Origin: an uncultured delta proteobacterium
GTDB taxonomy: Bacteria; Myxococcota; Myxococcia; Myxococcales; 40CM-4-68-19
NCBI GenBank assembly: GCA_903911145.1
Contig: CAIWCD010000049.1
Location: 1-64,000, forward strand
Direction: 5' to 3'
Length of the DNA: 64,000 nucleotides
Shown: piece by piece, positions 9,252 to 22,217 of the stretch
Layout of the letters: the number at the start of each line of letters is the position of its first letter
Numbering within the stretch: the first letter of the stretch is position 1
Position numbers and translations under genes: made by a program
The notes under the pieces: model-generated
What the model was told of the DNA's origin: nothing
What the model saw: the letters and a program-made list of their open reading frames with translations, nothing else
Database searches by the model: none

Positions 9252-9587
9252 GCGCGAACCTTATCGCGCGGCGGACGCCGAGGACAATGATCAACGCAGA
9301 GGTCGCGTGGCGCGTGAATGTCTGCGGCCAAAAAAACAACCGCCGAACGCATTGGGGGGAATGCGCCCGGCGGCCGGAGCAGCAGAGGTTACCCTCACTG
9401 CTCCCAGAGTTGAATAGCAACCGAGATCCGTTCACGCAAGGCTCGTGCGGGATTAACCAGAGCATCCCTGTGCGGAAAGACAGGCATTGCGCCGCTGCTG
9501 CCGATGTCTGTGTGTTGCGCGTGCAATTACCGAGTGAAAATGGAGCACTGGTGCCGTCGCGCGACCGCGTGCGTGTTCTAATAACAA

Positions 9588-9620
9588 CTTAACCAATCGG
9601 GAAATCCCGAACAAGTTAAG
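9588..9620. other. Interrupted inverted repeat / hairpin in the guaA-apt intergenic region
   Basis: Outer CTTAAC/GTTAAG and inner TCGGG/CCCGA arms: CTTAACCAATCGGGAAATCCCGAACAAGTTAAG. Confidence 0.45.
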
Positions 9621-9695
9621 GAGAACAAAGAAGCCATTGCTGGGCCGCGCCCAGAGTGCGAGCTGCCCGATCGACCAGTGTGCGACTCGTGGCGG

Positions 9696-11273
9696 CTATT
9701 CCCACTCGATGGTTGCAGGCGGTTTGCTGCTGACATCGTAGACGACTCGATTGATGCCGCGCACTTCGTTGGTGATGCGAGAGGAGATGCGGCCGAGCAG
9801 CTCCCAGGGCAGTCGCGCCCAATCCGCGGTCATTCCATCGAGCGATTCCACAGCGCGCAGCGCGCACGCACTCTCGTAGGTGCGCTCATCGCCCATGACG
9901 CCGACGGAGCGCACAGGGAGCAGCACGGCAAAAGCCTGCCAGAGCCGCTTGCGCAGCGCCTCGTCGGGATACTTGCCGATCTCGTCCTGCACGATTGCAT
10001 CGGCGCGGCGAACGAGACCCAGCCTCTCTTCGGTGATTTCTCCGAGGACGCGAATCGCGAGGCCCGGGCCGGGAAATGGCTGGCGCGAGACGATCGCTTC
10101 GGGAAGTCCAAGCTCGCGGCCGAGCGCACGCACCTCGTCTTTGAAGAGTTCGCGCAGCGGTTCCACAAGCGACATGCGCATCCGCTCGGGCAGTCCTCCA
10201 ACGTTGTGATGGCTCTTGATGACGGCCGAAGGTCCCTTGAATGAAACGCTCTCGATGACATCGGGATAGAGCGTGCCCTGCGCAAGAAAACGCGCATCCC
10301 CGTGCTCCGCGCGATCGCGCGCGACCTCGTGCTCGAAGACGGCGATGAACTCCGCCCCGATAATCTTCCGCTTGCGCTCCGGATCGGTAACCCCCGCCAG
10401 CGCTGTCAGGAAGCGCTCGCGCGCGTCCACGACCCGCAGCGGCAGATGATAACGATCCTTGAATGTCGCCTCGACCTGCTCGCGCTCGCCCAATCTTAAT
10501 AAGCCGTTATCCACAAAGATGCAGAGCAGCTTGTCGCCAATCGCCTGATGCAACAGCAGCGCAACCACGGCGGAGTCGACGCCGCCTGACATTGCGCAGA
10601 TGACGCGCTCAGCCCCGACCTGCGCACGAATCTTCGCGAGCGCTTCTTGCGCGTATCCCTGCATATGAAAGGAGAACGAGACGCCGCAATCCTCCAGGAA
10701 CGCGCGATAGAGCTCGAGGCCGCGCGGAGTATGTGCAACCTCGGGATGGAATTGAATTCCATAGAGTCGCCGCGTCGGATCTGCGACCGCGCAGAATGGG
10801 GAATTCCCGCTCGACGCGATCGTCTGGAAGCCCTCGGGCGCGGCCGACACCTTATCGCCGTGGCTCATCCAGACATCGATCTCCTGGCCCGCGAACGGGC
10901 GCAGCGGGCCGAGCAGAGATGCGTCATTCCCGACCTTGAGCTTCGCGAGACCATATTCGCGGTGGGCCGTGCGATCGATCGCGCCGCCGAGAAGTTTGGC
11001 CATCAACTGCAGGCCATAGCAGACGCCGAGAACGGGAACGCCGAGATTAAACACCTCCCGGTCAACCAGTGGCGCGCCCGGCGCCTCCACGCTCGAGGGG
11101 CTGCCCGAAAGAATGATCCCGCGCGCATTGAACGCGCGAATCTTCTCGAGCGGCATCGTGCAGGGATGGATCTCGCAATAGACGTGCAACTCACGCACAC
11201 GCCGTGCGATCAGCTGCGTGTATTGCGAGCCGAAATCGAGGATGAGGATCTTCTCTGCGTGCAGATCGGCCAC
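9696..11273 (-). CDS. guaA: GMP synthase (glutamine-hydrolysing)
   Basis: [83 protein letters not shown]. Confidence 0.97.
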   Translation of the reverse strand: MADLHAEKILILDFGSQYTQLIARRVRELHVYCEIHPCTMPLEKIRAFNARGIILSGSPSSVEAPGAPLVDREVFNLGVPVLGVCYGLQLMAKLLGGAIDRTAHREYGLAKLKVGNDASLLGPLRPFAGQEIDVWMSHGDKVSAAPEGFQTIASSGNSPFCAVADPTRRLYGIQFHPEVAHTPRGLELYRAFLEDCGVSFSFHMQGYAQEALAKIRAQVGAERVICAMSGGVDSAVVALLLHQAIGDKLLCIFVDNGLLRLGEREQVEATFKDRYHLPLRVVDARERFLTALAGVTDPERKRKIIGAEFIAVFEHEVARDRAEHGDARFLAQGTLYPDVIESVSFKGPSAVIKSHHNVGGLPERMRMSLVEPLRELFKDEVRALGRELGLPEAIVSRQPFPGPGLAIRVLGEITEERLGLVRRADAIVQDEIGKYPDEALRKRLWQAFAVLLPVRSVGVMGDERTYESACALRAVESLDGMTADWARLPWELLGRISSRITNEVRGINRVVYDVSSKPPATIEWE

Positions 11274-11321
11274 GAACGACTCCGGGCTAAGAGCTGATTA
11301 AAAACCTCTGCAGCGGCTTGA

Positions 11322-13536
<2,215 letters not shown>

Positions 13537-13690
13537 ATAGCCGGCCGGCCCGTAGAAGTTGTGCAGGAAGAGTATGACGAAGCGTTTCAGTCTCTCTCCA
13601 GAAGACGGCGGGGCCCACGGTGGAGCCTGTTTTCCGCCGCGGTGTCAAGCAGGGTTTGCTCGCGGCGGCCAGGGTGGATGCGGGTTGGGT

Positions 13691-14194
13691 TCACGCTTTG
13701 CGCTTGCTCACCTGCCAGGCGAGAAATTCGCGCATCGGTCCCCGCGCTTCCCGAAGCCTCTCGGCGAGATCGGCGGAGAGGGCGAGCATAAGCTTCATGG
13801 CCGCACCGGGCTTGTCGTTTCGCAGCGTCTCGAACGCGTCGCGGCTGAGCACGACCAGCTCGACGTCGCTGGCGGCCCAGGCGGAGACAAGATGCTCACC
13901 TCCTGCGAGCAGACCGACGCCGCCGAGCGCATCGCCGACGAGGATCTCTCCGAGGGACTCGGAGCCATCGCGTGCGCGAAGCTGGAGCGTCCCGCGCGCG
14001 ACGATCGAAAGACCGTCTGCGGGATCGCCGGCGCGCATCGCGTACGTGCCGCGGCCGACGCTGCGCTGGATGGTGGCCGCAGCGAGAATGCGCAACCCGA
14101 CATCGGTGAAGTCGCGCAGCAGCGGCGCTACGCGAAGCGCGTCGAAACGATCGACCACGATGGGCGCGGGCTTGATGCTTCCGGGCGCGATCAT
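13691..14194 (-). CDS. Cyclic nucleotide-binding domain protein
   Basis: TYAMRAGDPADGLSIVARGTLQLRA...GEILVGDALGGVGLLAGGEHLVSAWAASDVELVVLSRDAFE resembles a cNMP-binding fold. Confidence 0.75.
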   Translation of the reverse strand: MIAPGSIKPAPIVVDRFDALRVAPLLRDFTDVGLRILAAATIQRSVGRGTYAMRAGDPADGLSIVARGTLQLRARDGSESLGEILVGDALGGVGLLAGGEHLVSAWAASDVELVVLSRDAFETLRNDKPGAAMKLMLALSADLAERLREARGPMREFLAWQVSKRKA

Positions 14195-14718
14195 GCCCGC
14201 TCCGTGCGATGGAGCGCCGCAAGCGAGACGTACTGGGCCGCGTGCACGCGACGAAATTTGATCTCCTCGTCGGTGAGCGCTCGGACAACGCGCGCGGGCG
14301 CACCGATCGCGAGCACGCGTGGCGGAATCTTCGTGCCGGGCGTAACCAGCGCGGACGCGCCGATCATCGACTCCTCGCCAATCTCTGCACCATCGAGGAC
14401 CACCGCGCCGATCCCGATCAGGCAGGCGTCGGCGAGGATGCAGCCATGCAGCACCGCGCGATGGCCGATGGTGACGTCGTCGCCGATCACGGTGTCGTGC
14501 TGGCCTCCCGTGACGTGGATGGTGCAGAGGTCCTGCACGTTGGTGCGCGCGCCGATGCGGATTGTCCCGACATCTGCGCGCACGACCGAATTGAACCAGA
14601 TGCTCGCGCCGTCACCGAGGAAGACATCGCCGATCACCTGCGCGCCGTCGGCGATGAAGACGTCCTTGCCGAGTTTTGGGCTCTTGCCCCCGAAGACGTG
14701 GATCATGGTTCCGCTCAC
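14191..14718 (-). CDS. Gamma carbonic anhydrase family protein (left-handed beta-helix)
   Basis: GDVFLGDGASIWFNSVVRADVGTIRIGARTNVQDLCTIHV...VTIGHRAVLHGCILADACLIGIGAVVLDGAEIGEESMIGASALVTPG. Confidence 0.93.
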   Translation of the reverse strand: MSGTMIHVFGGKSPKLGKDVFIADGAQVIGDVFLGDGASIWFNSVVRADVGTIRIGARTNVQDLCTIHVTGGQHDTVIGDDVTIGHRAVLHGCILADACLIGIGAVVLDGAEIGEESMIGASALVTPGTKIPPRVLAIGAPARVVRALTDEEIKFRRVHAAQYVSLAALHRTERA

Positions 14719-16007
14719 GCCTTCTCTCGCGGCGCAACCGATGCCGTCGCGCTGTTCGACGAGGCCGACGCAGGTCCATCGCCGAGCGCGCGCAGCCGAT
14801 CGGCATCGCTCGACTGGGCATTCACCTTCTCGAGCGCGTCGGCAAGCGCGCTGGCCTCCTGCGAGAGCGTCTCGAGACTGCGCCGAAGGCCCGCGCCAGC
14901 CACGTCAACCGAGACCGAATCGGCTGAGCGCATCCGAACCACCTGCGTGTAGAGGCTCTCGAGCGTGTAGTAGATCCGCGTCTGCTCGGCTTCGAAACGC
15001 GAGGCGCTGCGCGACAACTCGAGCCGCTGTTCCCTCTGCTGGTCGAGAGCGGCGAGTGCGGAGGCGAGCCGCGTGCGCGTCACCTCGTCCGTCTCCGCGT
15101 CGATGCGTGCCTGAAGCGCGCCTCGCTCGCGGGAGAGGCGTGCATCCTCGTCGGCAGAGAGAAATCGCCGCACATCCCGCTCTCGGCGCGTCAGGTTCTT
15201 GCAGGTCTCGCGCAGCGCGGCGACGGTCTGCTCCGGCTTGACGAAGATCTCGCGCACGGGTTCAGGGGAGTCGCGCAACTCGACCAGGATTTTGTCGCAG
15301 ACCGCGTCGACGCGCGCATCGCGGGGATCAACAGATGCTGCCTGGCTCGTCTGCGGTGCATCCGGCGCACCAGCACGCGCAGCCGCGCCAGGAGTGGTCG
15401 CGCGCGCTTTCGGGTCGGCGAGATCACCGAACACGGCACCGACGGCGCGAATGCCATCGAACAGATCCTTCACGTCGCTGGCAATCCGGTCAGCGGACCC
15501 GAGTCCTCCAAAACGCTTTGCTCGTGCGCTCGCGTGCGCATCGCCGCCAAGCGATGGACTCGCAGACGTTGCGCCGGTGGGAGCCGCGCCCAGCGAGGAC
15601 GAAACGCGAGCGCTCTCTGGTTGCAGCGCGCCCTGGCCGACGTGGCGCGCGATCACCTTCGACCCGCGCCTCCCGAGATAGGCCGCCGGGAAGACCAGCC
15701 ACCAGAGCGAACCGAGCGATGCGAGCGCGACAATGAAGAGCATGATCGCGCCAGCGGACCAGAGGTAGCCCTGAAAGAGCGTCGCGTTGGCGAGGCGGGC
15801 CTCTCGCTCTGCGCGCTTGCGCAGTTTCTTCTCGAGCCGCCGCTGCCAGCGCTCGCGCCCCCAGTCCGGATAGGCGCTTCGCAGGCTGTGGGTCCAGGCC
15901 TTGACCATCTCGTCCTGCTGCTGGATCCCCTGCTGCATCGCCTCCTGCGCACGGCGAAGGCTCTGCTGGAGCTGGTCCTCCCAATCTGGGGCGCGGTCGC
16001 GGCTCAC
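14715..16007 (-). CDS. Hypothetical membrane-associated coiled-coil protein
   Basis: Central hydrophobic pair YLWSAGAIMLFIVALASLGSLWWLVFPAAYLG, long C-terminal coiled coil; start overlaps nothing else on the minus strand, stop overlaps the gamma-CA start. Confidence 0.7.
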   Translation of the reverse strand: MSRDRAPDWEDQLQQSLRRAQEAMQQGIQQQDEMVKAWTHSLRSAYPDWGRERWQRRLEKKLRKRAEREARLANATLFQGYLWSAGAIMLFIVALASLGSLWWLVFPAAYLGRRGSKVIARHVGQGALQPESARVSSSLGAAPTGATSASPSLGGDAHASARAKRFGGLGSADRIASDVKDLFDGIRAVGAVFGDLADPKARATTPGAAARAGAPDAPQTSQAASVDPRDARVDAVCDKILVELRDSPEPVREIFVKPEQTVAALRETCKNLTRRERDVRRFLSADEDARLSRERGALQARIDAETDEVTRTRLASALAALDQQREQRLELSRSASRFEAEQTRIYYTLESLYTQVVRMRSADSVSVDVAGAGLRRSLETLSQEASALADALEKVNAQSSDADRLRALGDGPASASSNSATASVAPREKA

Positions 16008-16111
16008 GGGGAGGCGGTTTCTAACACGGCACGCGCCTGCGCGCTCGACCGGAGGTTGCGACCCGCTGCCATTCCACGGTAGTGCGAGCGCGTCGCTTGG
16101 CCGCTCTCTCT

Positions 16112-16867
16112 ATGCGAACTCGTCATTCATTCATCGCCTTGCTCATCCTCGCCGTCAGCGCGCGGACGCTCGCAGAGCCCTCGCCGCCGACGTTGCCGCC
16201 GATTCCAGCGGGCATGGGGCGGATTGCTGGACATATTCGTTCGGCAGGCCCCGCAATTTCGCTGCCCCGTCAAGGTGGCGCGGTTGTCACGCTCGGCGAT
16301 GGGCAACTCACGCCCGCACAGAGCAAGGATCGCCAGGCCTGTGGAGAGCCGCCAGCCGAACCGCCGCTCCAACTCGGCAACGGTGGTGCAGTCGTGAATG
16401 CGCTGGTCTGGGCTCCCGATGGCCCCGTTCCAGCGAAGGGCGCGCATCCCGCCGCGACCGCAGCGGTCGAGCAGTGCAGGATCGTGCCGCACCTGATCGT
16501 GACCAATCCGGGCGCGGAACTCTCGCTCATCAATCGCGACGCGCTCTACCACAACGTTTCCGGCACGGGAGCGCTCAAGTTCAGCTACGCGCTGGTGCTC
16601 AAAGGACACGCGGTTCCGGTTCACATGAAGAAGCCCGGACTGACGGTGCTCGGGAGCACGAATCACCCGTGGATGCACGCGTTCGTGCAGGTGTTGCCGA
16701 CAGCCGTCTGGGGCTTGACTGGCGCGGACGGGAGCTACTTCATAGATCTCCCGCCGGGGCGCCACGGATTGAAGGTCTGGCACGAGCAACTCGGTGAGCA
16801 ACTGGACCTGGTGGACGTCCACGCGGGCGGTACGACGCTGAAGGATTTCACCTTCGCGCCTCGCTGA
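16112..16867 (+). CDS. Secreted cupredoxin-like / plastocyanin-type protein
   Basis: Signal peptide MRTRHSFIALLILAVSARTLA; INRDALYHNVSGTG...MKKPGLTVLGSTNHPWMHAFVQVLPTAVWGLTGADGSYFIDLPPGRHGLKVWHEQLG. Confidence 0.72.
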   Translation: MRTRHSFIALLILAVSARTLAEPSPPTLPPIPAGMGRIAGHIRSAGPAISLPRQGGAVVTLGDGQLTPAQSKDRQACGEPPAEPPLQLGNGGAVVNALVWAPDGPVPAKGAHPAATAAVEQCRIVPHLIVTNPGAELSLINRDALYHNVSGTGALKFSYALVLKGHAVPVHMKKPGLTVLGSTNHPWMHAFVQVLPTAVWGLTGADGSYFIDLPPGRHGLKVWHEQLGEQLDLVDVHAGGTTLKDFTFAPR

Positions 16868-16890
16868 ATCACACCAGGCGCGAACGCTCG

Positions 16891-17322
16891 ATGCAGAGGA
16901 GAGACACGATGGCGGCACAGATCGATCGGGAGTTTCTTACCCTCTGGGTTCGCGCTGAACTCGAGGCCGCAGGCGATGCCGCGCTCATCCAGCCGCTCAT
17001 CGCGCGCGCGCTTTCCGAAGGACTTGATCAGGACGAGGCCGAGCTTGACGCCTCTGGGCAGATCGCCGAGCAGCGCGGTTGGCTCGATCGGCTTGAGTTG
17101 GCCTGCGGCGATCTGGCGCTCGCGGAGGTGCGCGAGGCGCGTGGCCAGAGCGAGCGGTTGGAAAAGAGCGGTGGGCATTCTGCCATCGCATTCCTCCGCG
17201 CCACGCCAGGCGTTGTCGAGCGGCTCATCCTGCTTGGAGAGACGCTGGCGCAGGATCCGAACGCACGTGTCGCCGAGTTGACCTCGCCCCTCGGTGGAAC
17301 GCCGGGTTGCTCGCTGCGCTAG
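16891..17322 (+). CDS. Hypothetical protein
   Basis: 143-aa ORF between the cupredoxin-like and alcohol dehydrogenase genes; likely start MAAQIDREFLTLW. Confidence 0.5.
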   Translation: MQRRDTMAAQIDREFLTLWVRAELEAAGDAALIQPLIARALSEGLDQDEAELDASGQIAEQRGWLDRLELACGDLALAEVREARGQSERLEKSGGHSAIAFLRATPGVVERLILLGETLAQDPNARVAELTSPLGGTPGCSLR

Positions 17323-17402
17323 CGCACCGTCCCACCGCGGTCGGCATCGCAGGCTCGATCGATTCCGTGCGCAGCTGCACGCCACCACGAAGGAGAACAC
17401 CA

Positions 17403-18448
17403 TGATTGAGACGCGCGCCTACGCGGCGTTCGATGCAACCTCTCCCCTGCGCCCCTACTCGTTCACGCGGCGCGAGCCCGGCAGCCGCGATGTCGAGATC
17501 GAGATCCTCTTCTGCGGAATCTGCCACTCCGACGTGCACCAGGCGCGCAACGAATGGCACGGCTCGGTCTATCCGATGGTTCCGGGCCATGAGATCGTCG
17601 GCAAGGTCGCGCGCGTCGGGAGCGCCGTGAAGGGCTTTCGCGTCGGTGAGCGCGTCGGCGTGGGCTGCCTCGTCAACAGCTGCGGCACCTGCGCGGCGTG
17701 CACGCGCGGCGATGAACAGTACTGTCTGAACGGGCCGGTCTTCACCTACAACTCGCCCGATCGCGACGGCACGCGCACGCAAGGTGGCTACTCGACGCGC
17801 GTGGTGGTTGACGAGAAGTTCGTGCTGCGCGTCCCCGAGTCGATCGCGCCCGAAGCCGCAGCGCCGCTGCTCTGCGCAGGCGTGACGACGTTCAGCCCTC
17901 TGCGCCGGTGGAAGGTCGCGAAGGGCCAGCGCGTCGCGGTGGTCGGGTTGGGCGGACTCGGCCACATGGGCGTGAAGCTCGCGGCCGCCATCGGCGCGGA
18001 GGTGACGCTGATCAGCACGTCGGAGAAGAAGCGCGCGGATGCAAAACGGCTGGGCGCGACCGACTTTCTGCTCAGCAGCGACGCCAGCGCGATCGCGGCC
18101 GCGCGCGATCGCTTCGACTTCATCCTCGACACCGTCTCCGCGCCGCACGACCTCAGCGCACTTCTCTCGATGACCGCGCTCGACGGTGCCCTCGTGCTCG
18201 TCGGCGCGCCCCCCGTGCCGGTGCCGGTGGCCGCGTTCTCGCTCATCAACAAGCGGCTCACGCTCGCCGGTTCGCTGATTGGAGGCATTCGCGAGACGCA
18301 GGAGATGCTCGACTTCTGCGCGGCACACAAGCTGGGCGCGGACGTCGAGGTGATCGCAGCTTCGCAGGTCAATGAGGCCTACGAGCGCATGCTGCGAAGC
18401 GACGTGAAGTATCGCTTCGTCATTGACGCGAGCAGCCTGCGGAACTGA
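17403..18448 (+). CDS. Zinc-dependent NAD(P) alcohol dehydrogenase (YahK/AdhA type)
   Basis: FCGICHSDVHQARNEW, PMVPGHEIVGKVARVG, GCLVNSCGTCAACTRGDEQYC, VAVVGLGGLGHMGVKLA. Confidence 0.93.
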
Positions 18449-18509
18449 CGTAAGCGCGGCAGCATCAAACGACTCGTCTTGCGCGCGCATTGTCGTAGAG
18501 TGCCGCGCA

Positions 18510-21239
18510 ATGACCCAGCCAGCTCTCGGGGACGGGGCGAAGCCGGCAGCACCGCTCGCGAACGCAGCCCCTGCCTCGTCTCGATCCGGAAGCTACGGTG
18601 CGTTTTCACGTTGGCTGCTCGCGTGGCTCTTTGCCCCCGTGCAGCTTCCCGAAGAGTCGATTGAACCGCTGCAGAAACTCTCGCAGCAGGCAACGCTCGT
18701 CTACGTTCTGCGGGCATCGTCGCTTCTGCATCTGCTCTATTTCAACTTCGCGTTCAGCCGCGTCGGGTTGCCGATCGCGCGGGCCGCGACCGGTCTGGGA
18801 TATCGGATTTTCTCTCCGGTCGCGCGCTGGTATCTCGGCGGCAAGCAGATCGCTGCACCGAAGGATGCCAGGGGCGACAAGACAACCGCCGCGGTCGTCG
18901 AGGCCGTGCGCCGAGGGGAGAGCGCGCTCGTGTTTCTGCGCAGCCCCCGCTCGCTCGCGAGTTCGGTCGCGACGCTCTCTGATCCATTTCCGGAACTTGC
19001 GCGCCTGCAGCGCGAACTGCTGCCGAGCGGCAAGCGCATCGTGATGATTCCGCTGACGCTGCTCTGGCGGCGCCGCCCGCGCCAGCTTTCCCGCTCTTTG
19101 CGCGATGTGCTCTTCGGCGATCCGGAAGAGCCCGGTGCGATGCGCGCGGCGATTGGATTTCTCATTCACCGAGGCACCGCGGTCGTGCGTGTCGGCGCCC
19201 CGGTCGAACTGGCCAACGAGATCAAGCGGGACTATCTGCCGGGACCGCGCAGCCTGCCGCCTCGGCCGGTGACGCAACTCGGCGACGACACGGAAGTCAG
19301 CGTGGGGAGCGGTCGCCCGATCGATCTGAACACGCGCGCCGCCCGTCGCGTGCGCGGATTTCTCCACCAGCATCTTGCGCGTGAGAGTCGCGTCATCACG
19401 GGGCCGCCGCTCAAGAGGCCCGAGCGCGTCGCAGATCTCACGCTGCGCGATCTCCACCTTCGCCGCGCGCTCGCCGAGATCGCGCGCGAGCGGGGCCGTG
19501 CCGATGGAAGCGTCGAGAGAGAGTCGCGGCGAGCCCTCCGCGAGATCGCCGCCCGTTACAACGCGATCGCCGTCGACGCGATCAAGGGGATCCTGCATTT
19601 CATCTTTAATCGCATCTATGACGGCATCGATATCGATCCGGCTGGCATCAAGAGGCTCCAGGAGGCGAGCGCAGAGGGGCCGATCGTTCTCTGCCCCTGC
19701 CACAAGAGCCACATCGATTACCTCGTGCTCGGATATATCTTCGATGAGCATGGTATCCAGCCGCCACATATCGCCGCGGGAGATAACCTCAACTTCTGGC
19801 CCGTGGGGCGACTGCTGCGCGCGTGCGGGGCGTTCTATATCCGCCGCAGCTTCAAGGGCGACAAGGTCTATGCCGCAACGCTCTCCGCGTATGTGAAGCA
19901 GTTGCTGCGCGATGGCTTTACCCAGGAGTTCTTTATTGAAGGCGGCCGCTCGCGCACGGGCAAACTCCTGCCGCCCAAGTTCGGCATGCTGACGATGGAG
20001 GTCGAGGCCTGGATCGCTGGAGAGAAGAGCGACGTCAAATTCTGCCCGATCTCGATCTCCTATGAAAAGCTGATGGAAGGTCAGAGTTACCAGCGCGAAC
20101 TTCTCGGCGGCGAAAAGCAGAAGGAGGACGCCACCGCGCTGCTGGGCGCCACTTCGATTCTCCGTTCCCGATATGGGCGCATTACCATTCGCATCGCCGA
20201 GCCCGTGTCGCTGCGCAAACTATTTGCCGAGCGCGGCGTTGATATCAAGGAGCAATCACCCGAAGATCGGCGCAAGCTCGTCGCGGCGCTCGGTTGGCGC
20301 ATTGCGGCCGGCATTAATCGCGCCGCGCCGCTCGCTCCGATGGGCCTCGCCTGCGCAGCGCTGCTAAGCCACGACCGTCGCGGACTTTCTAATGAGGAGA
20401 TCCTGGCGCGCGCTGAGTTTCTTCATACGGCCGCTATTGATTGCGGGGCAACCGTACCGGCCTGGTATACGGGCGAGAAGTCAGACGGAGCGCCGCCGCC
20501 GTCGCTGCGTGCAAGCGGCCTGATTCATCGCGCGCTGCAGACGCTTGGCGAATCGGGAGATATCCACGGCCAATCGGCCGGCGAGGAGACCTACTATGCC
20601 GTCAACGAGGAGCGGCGCTATTCACTCGATTATCATAAGAATGGAATCCTCCATTTCCTCGTCGGCCCCGCGATCCTCTCGTCCGCACTTCGCACGCGCG
20701 ATGGCCAACCTGTGCCGCTGACAGAGTTGCTGCGCGCCGCGAAGGAGTTGTCGCGGTTCTTCAAGAATGAGTTCATCTACGAACCGGGTCGCCCATTTGA
20801 GGCAATCGTCGATGGCGCTCTGGCGCTCCTGTTGAAATGGAATCTGGTCGAGCGGCGCTCCGGTGCGACCGGCGATCTGATTGTCGAGACGCCCGCCGGT
20901 GCGCGGTGGGTTGAGCTGCTCGCAGATCTGCTCCGACCGTTCGGCGAAGGTGTCTGGCTCGCCGCGGACGCGCTCTGCCTACTGCGCGATGCACCGCTCG
21001 AGACGAAGGAGTGGACACGGCGCACGCTTGAGCGCGGCCGCGCGGCTTATCTGGCCGGCCGCATTCGACGCGGTGAATCGCTCTCCAAGTCGATTCTCGA
21101 TAATGCACTGTTGATGTTCAAGGACCGCGGCGTCGTTGTGCAGGGGGAGGGCAAGGGCGGAAAACTCTCGCTGACGCCGGAGTGGAAGACGCCCGAGAAA
21201 CTGGCGTCGCTCGCTGTCGAGATCAACCGCTTCTTATAG
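18510..21239 (+). CDS. plsB: Glycerol-3-phosphate 1-O-acyltransferase
   Basis: VLCPCHKSHIDYLVLGYIF, FYIRRSFKGDKVYAATLSAYVKQLLRDGFTQEFFIEGGRSRTGKLLPPKFGML, CPISISYEKLMEGQSYQREL. Confidence 0.93.
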   Translation: MTQPALGDGAKPAAPLANAAPASSRSGSYGAFSRWLLAWLFAPVQLPEESIEPLQKLSQQATLVYVLRASSLLHLLYFNFAFSRVGLPIARAATGLGYRIFSPVARWYLGGKQIAAPKDARGDKTTAAVVEAVRRGESALVFLRSPRSLASSVATLSDPFPELARLQRELLPSGKRIVMIPLTLLWRRRPRQLSRSLRDVLFGDPEEPGAMRAAIGFLIHRGTAVVRVGAPVELANEIKRDYLPGPRSLPPRPVTQLGDDTEVSVGSGRPIDLNTRAARRVRGFLHQHLARESRVITGPPLKRPERVADLTLRDLHLRRALAEIARERGRADGSVERESRRALREIAARYNAIAVDAIKGILHFIFNRIYDGIDIDPAGIKRLQEASAEGPIVLCPCHKSHIDYLVLGYIFDEHGIQPPHIAAGDNLNFWPVGRLLRACGAFYIRRSFKGDKVYAATLSAYVKQLLRDGFTQEFFIEGGRSRTGKLLPPKFGMLTMEVEAWIAGEKSDVKFCPISISYEKLMEGQSYQRELLGGEKQKEDATALLGATSILRSRYGRITIRIAEPVSLRKLFAERGVDIKEQSPEDRRKLVAALGWRIAAGINRAAPLAPMGLACAALLSHDRRGLSNEEILARAEFLHTAAIDCGATVPAWYTGEKSDGAPPPSLRASGLIHRALQTLGESGDIHGQSAGEETYYAVNEERRYSLDYHKNGILHFLVGPAILSSALRTRDGQPVPLTELLRAAKELSRFFKNEFIYEPGRPFEAIVDGALALLLKWNLVERRSGATGDLIVETPAGARWVELLADLLRPFGEGVWLAADALCLLRDAPLETKEWTRRTLERGRAAYLAGRIRRGESLSKSILDNALLMFKDRGVVVQGEGKGGKLSLTPEWKTPEKLASLAVEINRFL

Positions 21240-21287
21240 AAATCCAGCCTGTGCTATTTTCCGCGCCCTCAACTTCCAGGAGACATC

Positions 21288-22208
21288 ATGTCTGCGCGCA
21301 TTCGCGAGATCCTCAGTTGGTATCCTTCCGATAACCCCGGCACGCTGACCAATCTGGCGCGCATGATGATGCACGGCCGACTCGCGGGGACCGGCAAGCT
21401 GGTCATTCTTCCGGTCGATCAAGGGTTCGAACACGGCCCCGTTCGTTCATTCCAACCGAACCCGGCTGGATATGATCCCGAATACCATATCCAACTCGCC
21501 ATCGACGCGGGCTGCAGCGCCTACGCTGCGCCGCTGGGCGCATTGGAAGCCGTCGCGGGCAAGTATGCCGGACAGATGCCGCTGATCCTCAAGCTCAATA
21601 ACAGCGACTCGCTCGCGAAGATGTCCTCGCCCATCTCTGCGGTCACGGGGTCAGTGAAGGACGCGGTCCGGCTTGGTTGCGCAGCGATTGGATATACGAT
21701 CTATCCCGGCAGCGCCGCGCGCAATCCGATGTACGAGGATTTGCGCGAGCTGATCTCCGAGGCGAAGGCGCACGGATTGGCCTCCGTGGTCTGGAGCTAT
21801 CCCCGCGGCGAAGGCATTACCGATAAGAAGGGCGAAACGGCCGTCGACGTCGCCGGTTATGCCGCGCAGATCGCCTGCCAACTGGGCGCGCATATCGTCA
21901 AGGTGAAGCCGCCGATGGATTTCATCTACCAGGACGAAGCGAAGAAGGTGTTCGAGAAGTATTCAATTCCGACCAAGACGATGGCCGAGCGCGTGCATCA
22001 CGTCGTGCAGAGCTGCTTCGCGGGCAAGCGCATCGTCATCTTCTCCGGCGGAGAGGCGAAGGAGACGGGCGCGCTGCTCGAGGAGATTAAAGGCCTGCGC
22101 GACGGCGGCGCGTTCGGTTCAATCATGGGGCGCAACGCGTTCCAGCGACCGCACGACGAGGCGGTCAAGTTGCTCCACGGCGTGATGGATATCTTCGCCG
22201 GGAAGTAA
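21288..22208 (+). CDS. fbaB: Class I fructose-bisphosphate aldolase (DhnA/FbaB type)
   Basis: ILPVDQGFEHGPVRSF, PLILKLNNSDSL, GYTIYPGS, VVWSYPRGEG, HIVKVKPPMDFIY, FSGGEAKE. Confidence 0.9.
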   Translation: MSARIREILSWYPSDNPGTLTNLARMMMHGRLAGTGKLVILPVDQGFEHGPVRSFQPNPAGYDPEYHIQLAIDAGCSAYAAPLGALEAVAGKYAGQMPLILKLNNSDSLAKMSSPISAVTGSVKDAVRLGCAAIGYTIYPGSAARNPMYEDLRELISEAKAHGLASVVWSYPRGEGITDKKGETAVDVAGYAAQIACQLGAHIVKVKPPMDFIYQDEAKKVFEKYSIPTKTMAERVHHVVQSCFAGKRIVIFSGGEAKETGALLEEIKGLRDGGAFGSIMGRNAFQRPHDEAVKLLHGVMDIFAGK

Positions 22209-22217
22209 CGCGAGCAA

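Noticed and set aside
13559-15241. 560-aa plus-strand ORF
   Set aside because: Antisense to the cNMP, gamma-CA and coiled-coil genes; low-complexity Arg/Ser-rich translation.
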